Positions 1 through 11,889 of a stretch of DNA of 64,000 nucleotides are shown piece by piece. Location: assembly GCA_028023455.1 (NCBI GenBank), contig JAQFVV010000347.1, positions 682,001 to 746,000 on the forward strand, in the 5' to 3' direction. Source of the stretch: Epiperipatus broadwayi. Taxonomy: Eukaryota > Onychophora > Udeonychophora > Euonychophora > Peripatidae. A program made the position numbers and the translations under genes. Below the pieces are notes generated by a model that had not been told where the DNA came from, did not search any database, and saw nothing but the letters and a program-made list of their open reading frames with translations. Position 1 is the first letter of the stretch, and every line of letters starts with the position of its first letter.

Positions 1-1490
1 CTAGATCTAGTTTACAGATTAATAAAGATTTTATATTTAACCTGTTATAAAAAAACAAATGTTGCTTGAATTGGAAGAATAACTAACTATTCCATATTAA
101 ACAAAACATTTTCAGATATGAAAAATTAAAATAAAATAAAAGAAGATTTAAAAATGAAAAATTATAAAATTACAAAATTGAAAATATAAAAGGAGTCAGA
201 TTTATCAAAAATAACAAAAATAAAATATTGTTCAGATTAAAATATATTATACTGAATAGAAAAATTAGTTATTCAACTTAATCGAAGCCTCTAAATACAA
301 ATCTACAAATATTTTATGTAGGATTATAGAACTTGTACATAGATGTAAAGAAACAAATTCTCTGCTCAAAGCCATAATCCTAATACTTGATTGTCATTTT
401 GATAATTTATCCTTTCTTACAGTCCCTTAAAAAATTATATTATCATCTCAATTTTACAATAAAACTTTATATCATCTAATGAACCAAACAATATTTTAAA
501 ATTGATCTGAGTATTGTTAATTTTAGAATAGAAATATATTTTTAAAATAAAAGATTAGGATACAGCTACTCCTAACATACATTTCTTCATGCTTCATTGA
601 ATGGTCTGAAGTTTATGTATTGTATGTTACAAATGCTTTTGAGAAAAATCAAAAAATTAATGCATACTGATTAAGTAAATAGATAATTGAATAAACATCA
701 CGTGATTACCATTTTCTATGCTTGCTTATAACTGATGAAGGCCACAAACCAGAAACTAGTCTGGGGATATTAGATGAGTAGGCACTAGATGGGGATTTTA
801 TGCACAAGCCTTCTGACATCAATTGATTACTCTGGTTTGTACTGAGTGGCAATACATATAGAGAGGTTTGACTGTTTAAATAGGTAATTGGATAGTTTAT
901 TGAATTTATAAAAAATTCAGGACAATAAATAAAAAATCTAGGTGATGATCCATACATCCTGAGCCATCAATCTGTCATTTCATCATTGCATTAAACCATG
1001 CAGGACAAAGGATTTGAATAAAAGCAAAACAGAATTTAAACATAGTTTTCCAAATAAAACAAACATTTCAATCCCACAATATATTAATATATTTGATTCA
1101 TTGATTAGTGAGGTGTGTGGTATGTGATAATGTAAAGGTAGATAGACAAGTACCATTTTAAAAAAAGAAAATAGCATTTGATTAATTTAACTTTCACATA
1201 TTTTTTTTTATTATAAATTTAGACTAAAGCATAAAAAAAAATAATAATAATACACATAATTTAAATCACAGAATAAAGTATACAGGTAATCATTAGAACT
1301 AACAAAAACTTATAAGTAAACTATAATAGTAAAACAAATCACAGTTAGCACCAGATTATTTTCTTCAAAACAAAACCAGCAATTCAAACCTTCTTTGCTC
1401 CATCACCCAAAACAAACTACTTACATCAAGTTTTAATAACTGAAACACACAGGCTTATTATATACCTGTGTCTATATATGTAGTATATAG
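1..1490. other. AT-rich intergenic DNA, no gene seen
   Basis: Open frames here are short and look random. Around 710-960 there is a somewhat more complex stretch with an internal inverted motif (a copy of caaaccaga near 745 and of ctctggtttgt near 830), which may be an old repeat, but I cannot assign it to a family. Confidence 0.5.
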
Positions 1491-1494
1491 GGTA

Positions 1495-1745
1495 GTGTGG
1501 AGTAGACTGAAGGCTGTCCATTAAAGTTTGAGGATTGGCTATCTTAATAAATATATCTCAGCACTTATAGCATATATGGATAGAGATGGCAATCTGGACA
1601 ACTGATGATTGCTGGTTTATCATGAAATACTTATATTGCTGATTATCTTTTCAACATATATGTGTTCAAGTGTATCAGTGTTATGAAATAGTGTGGAGCA
1701 TGGTGGGTCGTGTGAAAGTCTCTGCTCATATACCCTATATATATA
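1495..1745 (+). repeat. Dispersed repeat family P, copy 1
   Basis: This segment shares an ordered set of phrases with 19025-19290, 21175-21480 and 61160-61440: ctgtccattaaagtttga, then ggctatcttaat, an (AT)-rich bridge, gcacttatagcatatat, a 'gatctggacaactgatgattgctgg' type block, and cttttcaacatatatgtg. I use this order as the forward orientation. The other orientation occurs at 6250-6475, 17335-17485, 20605-20880 and 60845-60960. There is no coding capacity. The best-preserved copies end in a tRNA B-box-like motif (gagttcaaatccc), so a pol III SINE ancestry is possible but not shown. Confidence 0.7.
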
Positions 1746-2812
1746 GTATATCAAGTTTTACGAATAGATGATTTAAACGCAAGGAATAATAATTCCAAAA
1801 ATAAAAGATAAAGAGTAATTTATAAATAGAAGAGTACCTACTACTTATTTCTTATTGCTTGTGTTCATATTTATTATTTTGACTTTTTTTTTTTGAACAG
1901 GCGATTTATAAAAATAAAAAAATTAAAACAGGCTGATATATTTTGCATAAACAGTTTATTTGTATAAAATCGTGATCTTTAAATATAAGTGCTATATTTT
2001 TCCTGAAGTCTGCAACCAGAAGTAATGGTCCGGAACAAATATGTATCACCAACATCACTGAGAGATGATATGGATATATTTCTTAAGCTGAGGACAGGTA
2101 ATAAAAATTTTAAACTGAATTTCAAAAATAAAAACGGAGTAAATTGCATGTGAGATGAATGATAGAGATAAAAATTGTTTGCTAAATTTAAGAAACTATT
2201 TTAAAATTAATTATTAATAAAAACAATTTAATATAGTCTATTTATAAAGTATGTGTTTTTGTATAAACTATTATTACTAAATATATTTTTATTGGCGAGT
2301 TACTGAAATGTCTTTTCAATGTGAAAATATTCTGAACAGTTAGCTTAATTAATTCCTGAATGACAATGTATTACAATTTAGTTATAACAAAGGCAAATAA
2401 ACTTAAAGGCATTATGGCATAATCAGTAATTAAGTAAGTAACTTTTATTAGCTGAAGAATTAAAACACATTAAAATGATTTTTAATAGAAGCTGAATATC
2501 TTGGTGACATTTTTTTCACCACTTAGTGAATATGAAAGAAGTCTTTGCTATATAGTAGGCAATTAAAAGTTGTTGTTTTTTAACGTTATTAAAGTCAAAA
2601 TAAAAAGATTTGATATGTCAGTTAATTCTGAGATCTGTTTTCCTCTTTTATTTTTAATATTATTTGACTTTCAAAACAATTAATACTACAATAAGTAAAT
2701 ATGTTGTTCATCTATAAGTAATTAACTATATAGATCATTAGTAACCTTTAATAAATTTTTATATTTGCTGTTTCAGTAATGTTTTCAAATGAGTTAGAGA
2801 TTTGTACTGCTA
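1746..2812. other. AT-rich intergenic DNA, nothing recognised
   Basis: No sustained reading frame, RNA gene or recognisable repeat is seen before the 5' end of RTE copy 1. Confidence 0.5.
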
Positions 2813-5800
2813 GGCTGCAGAAAGGAGTTTGCTATTAACTGAAAGGAAACCCTTTGATTCCTCTTGAAGGCCTTAAAGGAACCGAGCAGGGCAAATTCCT
2901 AATGACCATTCCTTACTGTCGTTGCAGCTGTTATTACCATGTGATTATTCATATAATATATGAACATGGATGGGCTGCTCACCAACATGCATTAGCCAGT
3001 GTGGTGGGTTTATTGGGTTTTTACCTCATGAGTTTAAGATCAAGAAACACCATGGTCTTTCTTCTCAGTTGCCTGATAAGGCAGAATGAATGTTTGTGTA
3101 AATATTTTCTCAGTAGATATATACAATTATGACAGACAAAAATAAATCATGGCCCTTATTCCCAGGAGGCTGTAAGGTTACCAACAAAGGCAGCAGTTGG
3201 TGGCCAAAGGTGGAGGGTGCTAAGAATCCCCTGATTGCGGACCTGGGCTGCCATTTGATGACTTTTTATTTAGGTACTTACAACTGCAGATCACTTTCAA
3301 GTGAAGGAAGATTGCAAGAATTAGAAGAAGAACTGTCTTATATTAAATGGGACATTATTGGATTTTGTGAAGTTAGAAGAAAAGGTGAAGAGATAATTGA
3401 TTTAAAAAGTGGACATGTACTCTCTTATAAAAGCACAAATATTGGAAATACAAGTGGAGTAGGATTTATTATAAAATAAAAAGTGGAAGAACAACATTGT
3501 GGAGATTTATGGTGTATCAGACAAAGTGGCAAGATTAGTTATACAACTTAATAGCAGATACCAAATGCAGATAATTCAGGCTTATGCCCCAACAAGTGCT
3601 TATAGTAATGAAGTAGTAGAAGATTTTTATATGGATGTACAAAAGGCTTTTGATCAGAGTAAACAACATTTTAAAATTGTTATAGGTGATTTTAATGCTA
3701 GAATTGGTAAACAAATGAAAGATGAGAAAGATGGTAATAGAAATGAAAAAGGACATAGACTAGTGGAGTTTGCTGAAAAAGAAAAACTTTATATTATGAA
3801 TTTCTTTATTTGAGAAAAATGTTAAAAGGAAATGGACATGGAAGCATCCCAATGAAGGTACAGCAGAATTGGATTATATTTTGACTAACAGAAAATACAT
3901 ATTTCAAGATTGTAATGTTCTTAATAAATTTAACACAGGAAATGATCATCGATTAGTAAGATGTAAGATACATGTTAATGCAAAACTAGAGAGACAAAAA
4001 TTATTAAGAAAAACAATTTTTACAGTTTATATTTCTAATCTTCTGAAACATTCTAATGAATTTAAATTAGAACTTACAAATCGGTTTCAAGTGTTAGGAG
4101 ATTTTGAACATGATTCAGATTTGAATAAAATTAATATGAAAATAACTGATACACTTTTAAAAACTGCAACAAAGATAGCTGGTAAAAAAAAGCAGCAATT
4201 GACCAATAAAATTTCTACTGAGACTAGAGAATTTATGAAGAAAATAAGGAATATGAAGATATACAAAAATGATGCATTAAAAAGGATTGAATATCTCGAA
4301 TTTTGTAAAATGGTATGGAAAAGAGTTGAAAATGATATAAGAAAGTATAACTGTGAACTAGCAAGGAAAGCTGTAGAAGAAAATAAAAGTCTCAAGAATG
4401 TAAAACAACATTTTGGTATTGGTAGGAAATTTATATCTGGAATAAGAAAAAAAGATGGAATTATTACTAAAAAGAGAAATGACATTATGAAATGGGTAGA
4501 AGATTTCTATCAACAATTATATAGTAATAAAGGACAAGTACCTCCTATATCTATTACATCTTCTGAATTGCCCAGAATTTTAAATGAAAAAGTGAAACAT
4601 GCAATTAAATGTATGAAGAAAGGAAAGGCTTCAGGTAATGATGGAATTATAATTGATATATTAAAAGAAGCAAGTGAAAAAATATAAATTTTTTTAGCAA
4701 AGTTATATACCAAATGTCTAAATGATAAAGATCTACCAGATGATTGGAAGAATGCAGTAATAATATTAATATTTAAAAAAGGTGATAAAGAAGATATTAG
4801 AAATTACAGACCTATCAGCCTTTTATCAGTTTTATACAAAATTTTTACCAAGATAATTACAACTCGTCTACAAAGAACATTGGATTTCCACCAACCAAAA
4901 GAACAAGCTGGATTTAAAAGTGGTTTTCATACAGTAGATCATATCCAGGTATTGAGAGAAGTTATAGAAAGGAAAATAAATATGAGTTGCCATTATGTTT
5001 TGGATTTATAGATTATGAAAAGGCATTTGATTCTATAAACATTTCTTCAGTGATTAAAACATTGGATCATCAAAGTATAGATCCAGAATATTGTCATATT
5101 TTAAAGAATATTTATAAAAATGCAACAGCAACAATTAGATTACATAATGATAGTAGGAAAGTCAACATTATATCACCAAAATTTTTACAGCAGTGTTGCA
5201 AAAAGTATTTTGTGGATTAAAATGGGAAACTAAAGACATGAAAGTAAATGGAGATTATTTAAGTCATTTAGATTTTGCAGATGATATAGTTGTTTTTGCA
5301 AATAATGCTTCAGAGCTGGAGGAAATGTTGCAGGAGTTATCAGATGAAAGTAGGAAAGTAGGACTAAAGATAAATGTTAAAAAGACTAAAGTAATATTTA
5401 ATCGATTTGCTCAAAATATGAAAATAAAGATTGATTATGATGAATTAGAAGAAGTTAACAGTTACAAATACCTTGGTCAGATTATTAATACAAATGAAAA
5501 CATAATGGATGAAATTAATCAGAGAATGAAACTTGGCTGGAGTGCTTTTGATAGAAATAACTTGATACTAAAAGGAAATATGCCAATGTGTTTGAAAAGG
5601 AAAGTTTTTAACAAATGTGTTTTACCAGTTCTTACTTATGGATCTGAGACTTGGACACTTAATAGAATAGTAATACAGAGACTCCAGACCACTCAAAGAA
5701 GTGTGGAGATATGCATGTTGGGAGTAACAAGAAGAGATCGAAAATGCAGTGTATGGGTAAGAGAACAAACAGGTGTTACTGATCTCATTGAAAAAAATTA

Positions 5801-6040
5801 AAAGATTGAAGTGGAGTTGGGCTGGACATATTGCTAGAAGAGATTATAATAGATGGACAATTGAAATCTTAAACTGGATTTCAAAAGATTGTAAAAGACC
5901 CAGAAAGAGACCGCATGGATGAAAGTGTGCAGGGGTGATGTGGAGAAGATAGGGTAAAGATCAGAGAAGATGGATTAAACTTGGAGAGACCTTCATTTCA
6001 CAGTGGACTGATAATGGTTGATGATGTTGATGATGATAAT
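2813..6040 (+). mobile_element. RTE-clade non-LTR retrotransposon, copy 1 (full length, degenerate)
   Basis: The 5' end (ggctgcagaaaggag) matches the 5' end of copy 4 at 38325 on the other strand. The element then has a ~315 bp 5' UTR, one long gag-less EN-RT region, and a 3' end in (TGA)-rich tandem repeat. An APE-type endonuclease fused to RT in one ORF with a short microsatellite tail instead of poly(A) is typical of the RTE/BovB clade. Family recognition is from protein motifs only. No convincing target-site duplication is visible (flanks tttgtactgcta and aatgactatta). Confidence 0.9.
3129..6021 (+). pseudogene. Broken RTE endonuclease-reverse transcriptase ORF
   Basis: This is the single EN-RT protein of RTE copy 1. 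The N-terminal APE endonuclease shows TYNCRSL, GFCEVRRKGEE, QAYAPTSAYSNE, IGDFNARIGK and a TGNDHRLVR motif (catalytic Asn, Glu, GDFN and Asp-His). RT follows with RNYRPISLLSVLYK, DYEKAFDS, LDFADDIVVF (the FADD form of the catalytic box) and SYKYLGQI, then the C-terminal region with YGSETWTL. It is broken many times: a frameshift at ~3474, an in-frame deletion near 3729 removing a stretch present in copies 2 and 4, further breaks near 3811, 4685 and 4980, and a ~30 bp deletion near 5168 that removes the RQGD segment of RT. The ATG at 3129 was chosen because copy 4 starts at the equivalent codon (38000). The terminal stop at 6019-6021 is the first unit of the (TGA) tail. Confidence 0.9.
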
Positions 6041-6249
6041 GACTATTAATTAAACATACAGAATAAAGTTTCACTGTTTATTTTCTTAGAATCATTGTGA
6101 TAAATTCATATGGATGCCAATTTTTACATTTGAATAAAACTATAAAAATATTTTCTTAACAATTATTATTTACAATTTTATTAAATTACTATTTATTAAA
6201 TTTTAAACTATACCTATATTACATTATTATTTATTCTAATGTAATATAT
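6041..6249. other. AT-rich spacer
   Basis: Low-complexity A/T sequence between the RTE tail and the next family P copy. Nothing else seen. Confidence 0.4.
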
Positions 6250-6475
6250 ATAGAGAATTTGAACACAGACTTTCAAGCTCCCTTCAGCTATTTACTTTAT
6301 CTCTTACAACCGATACACATGTGGAAAAGACAATAATCTCCAATATATATATTTTGTGCTTAACCAGCACTCATCAATTTAGTTCAGATCATCATCTCCT
6401 ATACAAGCATGTATTCAAACTCCTTATATTACATCTAAGCTCCAGGTATATTAATTATACCTGTATTTAAATAAT
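6250..6475 (-). repeat. Dispersed repeat family P, reverse copy
   Basis: The reverse orientation of the family described at 1495: gaatttgaacacagac, ctttcaagctccc, ttacaaccgatacacatg, tctccaatatatatattttgtg, cagcactcatcaattt, then the aggtat/ttaat end. It is diverged and has no coding sequence. Confidence 0.7.
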
Positions 6476-9144
6476 GCTGTTTACATATTAAAATTCTAGA
6501 ATAAATCATATTAAAAGATTGGAAAATAAAGGCATACTATTGTTACAATGACCAAATGATAACATCTTTTAATAGTACCTTATTGACTAATTACATCGAC
6601 TTACTTTCAGCTTTCAGGCAGAGAATGCATACTTTATCACTTAATTTAAGTAGAATAAAAAATCGTTTACATTAATTTATTAAAGATAAATTGTAATAAT
6701 GTAAAACACAATAAATTATCTTGCACTGAAAAACTATGCATGAATGTCACATCTATCAAGCTTTCTATTTGAAATCTAATAGTGTGACTAGGAAATAGAA
6801 CAGTATGAAGTGCTAATATTTTATCAACATCATTGGAAGTTTTTTATTGTTTTACACTTTCTTTAATACAATTTAATATAAGAAATAGATTTTAAAATAG
6901 TGAAACTAAATATATCACTAAAATATTGTGTTGAATTGGTAATATAATTTAAATTCTGTATTTAGAAAGCATTAAATTTGTATAAAATAGATAAAGGATG
7001 TTTTTCAATTATTGATAATACTATTTCAATAATAAAATTGATAGGATTTTTTTATTATTTTGTTGAGTTTACATCTGAAAATCTGTTGCTCAAAATTTTG
7101 ATAGTTTATAATAAAAAATTATTATTATTGAAAGTAAAAAATGAACAACTAATCTATTAATCAAGATGTTTTGGAATATACTTATACACACTATTTGTTC
7201 ATTTTGTCATTTATAATGAAAAATACTTACTCATCATCAAATCTATATGCTTTTATTAAATTTCATCAAAAGCATAAATTCAAATAATGAAAATATTTTA
7301 CACATAAAATATCAATTTTGCAAATAAAACGTAGCAAAAATATTATTAGTACAAAAAATTCTTATCAGATTTGATTCTTAAAAATGTATTTAACAAAAAA
7401 TGTTATTTCCCATTAAATCTATATATTTTAAATAAATTTTTGTTAGAGTATAAGTTCAAAAAATAAAAATGAATTTTCCATTTAACAAAAATGACATTTG
7501 AAGTCATAGACTTTTAGCAGATTAATTTTATCATTAAATAATCACTTAAATTCACTCAAAAGTCATATGTGAACATCATGTAATTGTTAAGAAATAAATA
7601 TTTAATAATTTTACAAAACACTGTAAAAACAAATAAAATGTGCATATTTTTTGACAATATCATAAAAATATCCTATGTTAAGCATTTATAGAAGTGAAAA
7701 TTCTCTGAGAAGAATTTAATTTCTCTTGAAATAATTTGATATTCCCTTTAAAAACACTGAATGTGATGACTTCTAAATACATTAGTTACAATTAAATTCT
7801 TGATATTCTAAAATGGTTTTTGGCCATTAAAATAATTAAAAAACTTTAATTCTGTATAAAAGCTTTTACTACCAAATAAAACACATTTTGGCTATTAAAA
7901 TTGCTTACATTGCTTGGGCAAGTCTAATAAGATTTTATAGTTTAAAAGTTATGCTAAATTTCTTCAAATTTCAAAATTAAAATATATTCAAGAATTAAAA
8001 TGAGTGTAAGATAAATAACAAAGGGTAAAGTTTCGTATAACTGTTTTCTGTATAATTGTTTTTTTGTTAATAAGCCTAGAATTACATTGTAATCCATGGA
8101 ATATCTATAATTTATTATCTAGCTATTCAAAGGCAAGGATTGAGAAAGATAAACGCATTGACTTTTTTAACCAATTAGTTTTTTATAGCTATGCTAGTAA
8201 TTTCATATCCAAGGAGTAAAAGTAGTACAAAATCAATGTTTTTATCAAGTAATAGACTATATATTAGTCACAAGAGTTGACTGCTCTTACAGTTGGATAT
8301 ATATTGCTTTTAATTATTGTTTATATTATAGCTCTTGGAAATGAAAATAAAGACACTACTGTAGAATTATATGATTTTTAAAAACAAAACTGCTTAATAG
8401 TTTTGTTTCCAAAAACATCAAATGTACCCAAAATCAGCTCATAACAAAAATTACAAAAAAAAAAATGTATGAATTCTAACTTAGAATAAAATTAGTATTA
8501 AACTTTGAAATATGCATATACTTTGCTAATTCTTTTTATCATTCACATTTTTAAAACCATATGTTAATAAATAAATGCCAATTAGCAAATTGCAGATATT
8601 TATTTTGATTAATAGAGAATATTATTTTATCAAAGAGCCATATTTTCTTTTTAACACTATTAAGAATATTGAAGTCAACAAAGTATAAAATTACTAATTT
8701 AACATTGGCTTAAAAATTTTAAGTTGGTAGTTGAATAGAAATAAAAAGTTGATGCAAAGTATCTAATTTGCAGTGCATTTTATGGATGAAGATTGATAGA
8801 TAAAAATTACACCATGAGTTCTTTAGGTTTCTTCACCTGGTAGTCATTGATTACTCATGGTTATGATTGGTAGTTTTGAAATAAGAGAGATGAATAGTAC
8901 TGTTATATGCTGATTAGAAAAAAATGGTTTCTGAGGAATGAAATAATGATTCTAGATAAAAATAAGAAATTAAAGTAAATACATTGAAAAAACTGCAAAA
9001 AATATATATGATTTTTAGGATATAAATAATATGATTTAAATTAATATTATTTAAAAAAATTTTAAATAAATAAAATTAAAATAAGCTATACAATAATGAA
9101 GGAAAATATTAAAGATTTTAAGACTTCTCATTCGATAATTTAAT
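6476..9144. other. AT-rich intergenic DNA, nothing firm
   Basis: No gene is supported. Two stretches starting near 7236 and 7414 look like strongly diverged tandem units about 178 bp apart (both begin aaatctatat and run through a 'taagttcaaa' type phrase), but the similarity is low enough that I treat it as tentative. Confidence 0.35.
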
Positions 9145-9388
9145 ATACAAAATTAACAAAGTGTATGACACATTTGAATGAGAAGCTATAAAGATACACA
9201 GAAATTATTACACGCTAAGCGCTTTTGAGGCCTTTTGCCTCATATTCATAGCGATACTGCGAGCTGCAGAACACAGTACTGCTATGAATATGAGGCAAAA
9301 GGCCTCAAAAGTGCTTAGCATGTAATAATTTCTGTGTATCTTTATAGCTTCTCATTCAAGTGTGTCATACGCTTTGTTAATTTTGTAT
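9145..9388. repeat. Long near-perfect palindrome (foldback/MITE-like), ~115 bp arms
   Basis: The left arm (9145-9259) and right arm (~9274-9388) are reverse complements with only scattered mismatches. They include the blocks aattaacaaagtgtatgaca, gagaagctataaagatacac, agaaattatta, cgcttttgagg and ccttttgcctcatattcata, and are separated by a loop of roughly 14 nt. There is no ORF. A diverged single-arm relative is at 20200-20310 (agctatgaatatgag, then aaagcgctcagc, then tatagcttctc), which shows it is a dispersed family rather than a one-off inversion. Confidence 0.85.
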
Positions 9389-10700
9389 AATAATGAAGGA
9401 AGAAAATACAAAATTTTTAGCTAAAATAAAATCAAGCAAAATGAATATAATTAAAAAATTCTAATTGTTAAATGCAGCATGAAAGGAATGTGAGAGGTTT
9501 AGATAAAGTTTGCCATGATGTAATAAGTTATTTGATCTCATCCACAGTTTTTCTTTAAAGTTTGTGAAAACTTTTTAAAGAAAATTCTAAAATAAAAGTT
9601 ATTTTAATTTTTGTTTAACAAAAGTTAATGGATTTATATTCAATAGCTTTCATTAATTATAATTCTATTAGAAAAATATATGATTCAGTGAAAAATAATA
9701 TCCTAGCAAATATAGATTTTATAACAATTACTTTCAATGACAAAACTCCCTATACAGTAGTGCCACCTGGTACAAACCAGATTAATCAATGGATGTAAGA
9801 AGGTAAACATAGGAAATGAAGATTATGTGATATTTAGTTAGTTTCAATATTATGTGCAATTCAATTGTTTCTAATTAAGGAGCAGTTTTGATTTGAAAAA
9901 AATGAGTAAGGAGAAATGCAAATGAAATGATGACAGCTACTATTGATAGGTGATATCATGAGAGAGAAAAAAGGTGTTTGTAATCCAATTCACTTTATCA
10001 AACATCTTTTTGAGATAAATAGCCAATAAAAATAGTCATATATCACATGACTTTTTTTTCAAGCTTGTAAAATATAAACAAAGAGGTTTGCTAGTTGCTC
10101 GACAAGCTTTGTGATAAATGCTTAGCAAGAGAAAGTATTCAAAATATCTCTATCAGAAACCACACCCAAAACCCAGACCAATGGTTTCATGCTTTGGCAC
10201 TTCTCAGTGAGGTGCTAGGATATTTTCAGACACTAGATCTAAAAATATCAACCCAAAGCCAGAATTTATCTAAGAGTTAACCATTGAATAGAAAATCTGA
10301 AATTTTCAGACACTTAACCCAGCTATCTTTTCAAGATTAATAAAACAGACTGTTAGATATATTAAAAGTATAATTGAGATAAAAATATGAATTAATATTT
10401 TTTTACAAAAAAAAAAAAACAACAACAAGGTTATCATAGAATAGACTAACATAATATTGATAAATTACCGTATGCTCCCAGCTTATATAATATTTTTAAA
10501 TAAAAAATCTATTTCTTCTCAGTTCTGCCCCCTAGTATAAGCTTTAGTAACTAATAGATATTAGATGGTATAGCTTAATAAATTCTTGTCCAACGTTATC
10601 TTCATTTCTTATATGCTAATTGCATCAGGTTTTTTAAAATAAAATGGTAATATTTGCAGACAGCAAGGTTAAGCTTAATAAAACGTTATGAAATGTTGAA
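9389..10700. other. AT-rich intergenic DNA
   Basis: No feature is supported. Short open frames (for example 10095-10280) show no recognisable domain. Confidence 0.4.
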
Positions 10701-10704
10701 GATT

Positions 10705-11260
10705 TTGTAGAACATTTTAGATGAAAATTAATGCAAATAAAATTATAAAAATAAAAGTAAGTGGACAGAGTAAATAATTAAGAATTAACATTGGACAATA
10801 CGTTACAGAACAGAATAAAGAGTTAAAATATTTAGGAAGTTGCTTAAACGATAAGTGCAATAGCAATAAAGAACTTATTAAATGAGATTCCTCTTACTAA
10901 AGACAATTTTTATCGTAGAAATAAAGACGTTCAGTACATGTTTGGCTTGAAATATAGCTTTATATGCTGAAACAAAAGAAACATAGATAATTTTAAAAAG
11001 TGAGAGAAAAATATGTTGTGGAGAAAAGATTATAGATCATTAGGAAATACAATATTAGTTATATAGAAATGTTGAGAAGAGTGAATGAAAAGAGTTTTTT
11101 TGGGTAGGAGGGGAAAGATTATAAAGATGCTGTTAAATATATTATATATGTGGGGAGGGGATAGACTAATTATTAAACATTAAGGTGAAGTCTGTAAAAA
11201 GTATAAAAAAATAGGCAAGAAAAAAGTTAGACAGGTTTAAAAAAAGAGGAATAGTTTTGA
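10705..11260 (+). pseudogene. Very decayed 3' part of a second LINE RT ORF
   Basis: With frames stitched by eye, the stretch reads like the C-terminal half of a non-LTR RT: KINANKTKI-like at ~10722, KELKYLGSCLND at ~10820 (the 'KYLG' block that follows the RT catalytic box), and a segment around 11065-11110 resembling the MLRRVNEKR region common near the C-terminus of these proteins. Stops and frameshifts are frequent. The wording differs from the RTE copies in this window, so it is a different, older LINE family. I cannot assign the clade. Confidence 0.45.
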
Positions 11261-11753
11261 CATTTTGAAAATAGATCAGAAAACAAAAAGCTGAGAAAAA
11301 ATAATCAAGTCTGATGTATACAGTCTATCTTTTTGAAAGATGTTCAGTAATAATAACGAATGATTATGTAAGGAAAATAGCTGTTCAAAGATAACCAGGC
11401 ATCTTATTAAATGGCATGAAACTTAAAGACTTCGAATACGCATTCATCATCAGATTTTTTACTTCCACTGCTTATTGAAACAATTCTTAAAAGCATATTG
11501 TAATCAGTTAAATTAGCAAAGACAAATTACTGTTCTGATTTATTTTATTGTATATCGGATTTATTATCATATCGCATCATTTCTTCATACCTTTGTAACT
11601 AAAGTCTGATAATTATACAACTTCAGGGTATGTTACCAGCTGTATTTCACTAATTCCATTACGACCAAGTATTTTTAACTATTTTCTTCAATACGTCTAG
11701 ATTTGTTTTATGTATTACTTTTTTACCCTTTCGCTACTCAACTTCCAGAAAAA
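11261..11753. other. Intergenic, nothing recognised
   Basis: AT-rich sequence without an ORF or repeat I can identify. Confidence 0.4.
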
Positions 11754-11889
11754 ATATCATCATTGTTTTTTTTTTTTTTTTATGTGTCATAGCATCGGCC
11801 GGGAAGCGAACCCGCAACCCGGGCAACTGCTTATAAGGCCGTCGCGCTGACCTCTCGACCACCAATGCTTGACGTATATCATCATTGTT
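11754..11889 (-). mobile_element. tRNA-derived SINE (reverse) with 14 bp TSD
   Basis: The body at 11782-11875 reads on the minus strand as a tRNA-like unit. The ends gcattgg and ccgatgc pair as a 7 bp acceptor-like stem, tggtcgagagg is an A box, and ggttcgcttcc is a B box. A short tail (tatgacacat) and poly(A) (11765-11781 on the + strand as T) follow. Perfect 14 bp target-site duplications, atatcatcattgtt, lie at 11754-11767 and 11876-11889. The TSD and A tail indicate LINE-driven retroposition. The same unit is at 23050 and 25010. A real tRNA gene is unlikely because the A tail is inside the TSD. Confidence 0.92.

Noticed and set aside
2854-3132. 92-codon frame in the RTE 5' UTR as a possible ORF1
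   Set aside because: In copy 4 the matching region holds no equivalent frame of the same length, and the frame shows no gag-like or RNA-binding motif. It is more likely 5' UTR.
4087-4485. 132-codon minus-strand frame and other antisense frames within RTE copies (e.g. 3535-3756, 32238-32609, 36599-36842)
   Set aside because: They are shadows of the RTE coding strand, rich in F, L, I and S as expected for the complement of a K/N/E-rich frame.
9145-9388. Rho-independent-type terminator or CRISPR-like palindrome
   Set aside because: The surroundings are eukaryotic transposon DNA, the stem is over 100 bp, and there are no regularly spaced repeats or cas genes. No CRISPR array is present in the window.
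11782-11875. Functional tRNA gene on the minus strand
   Set aside because: A and B boxes and an acceptor-like stem are present, but the poly(A) tail inside perfect TSDs and two sister copies show it is a SINE insertion.
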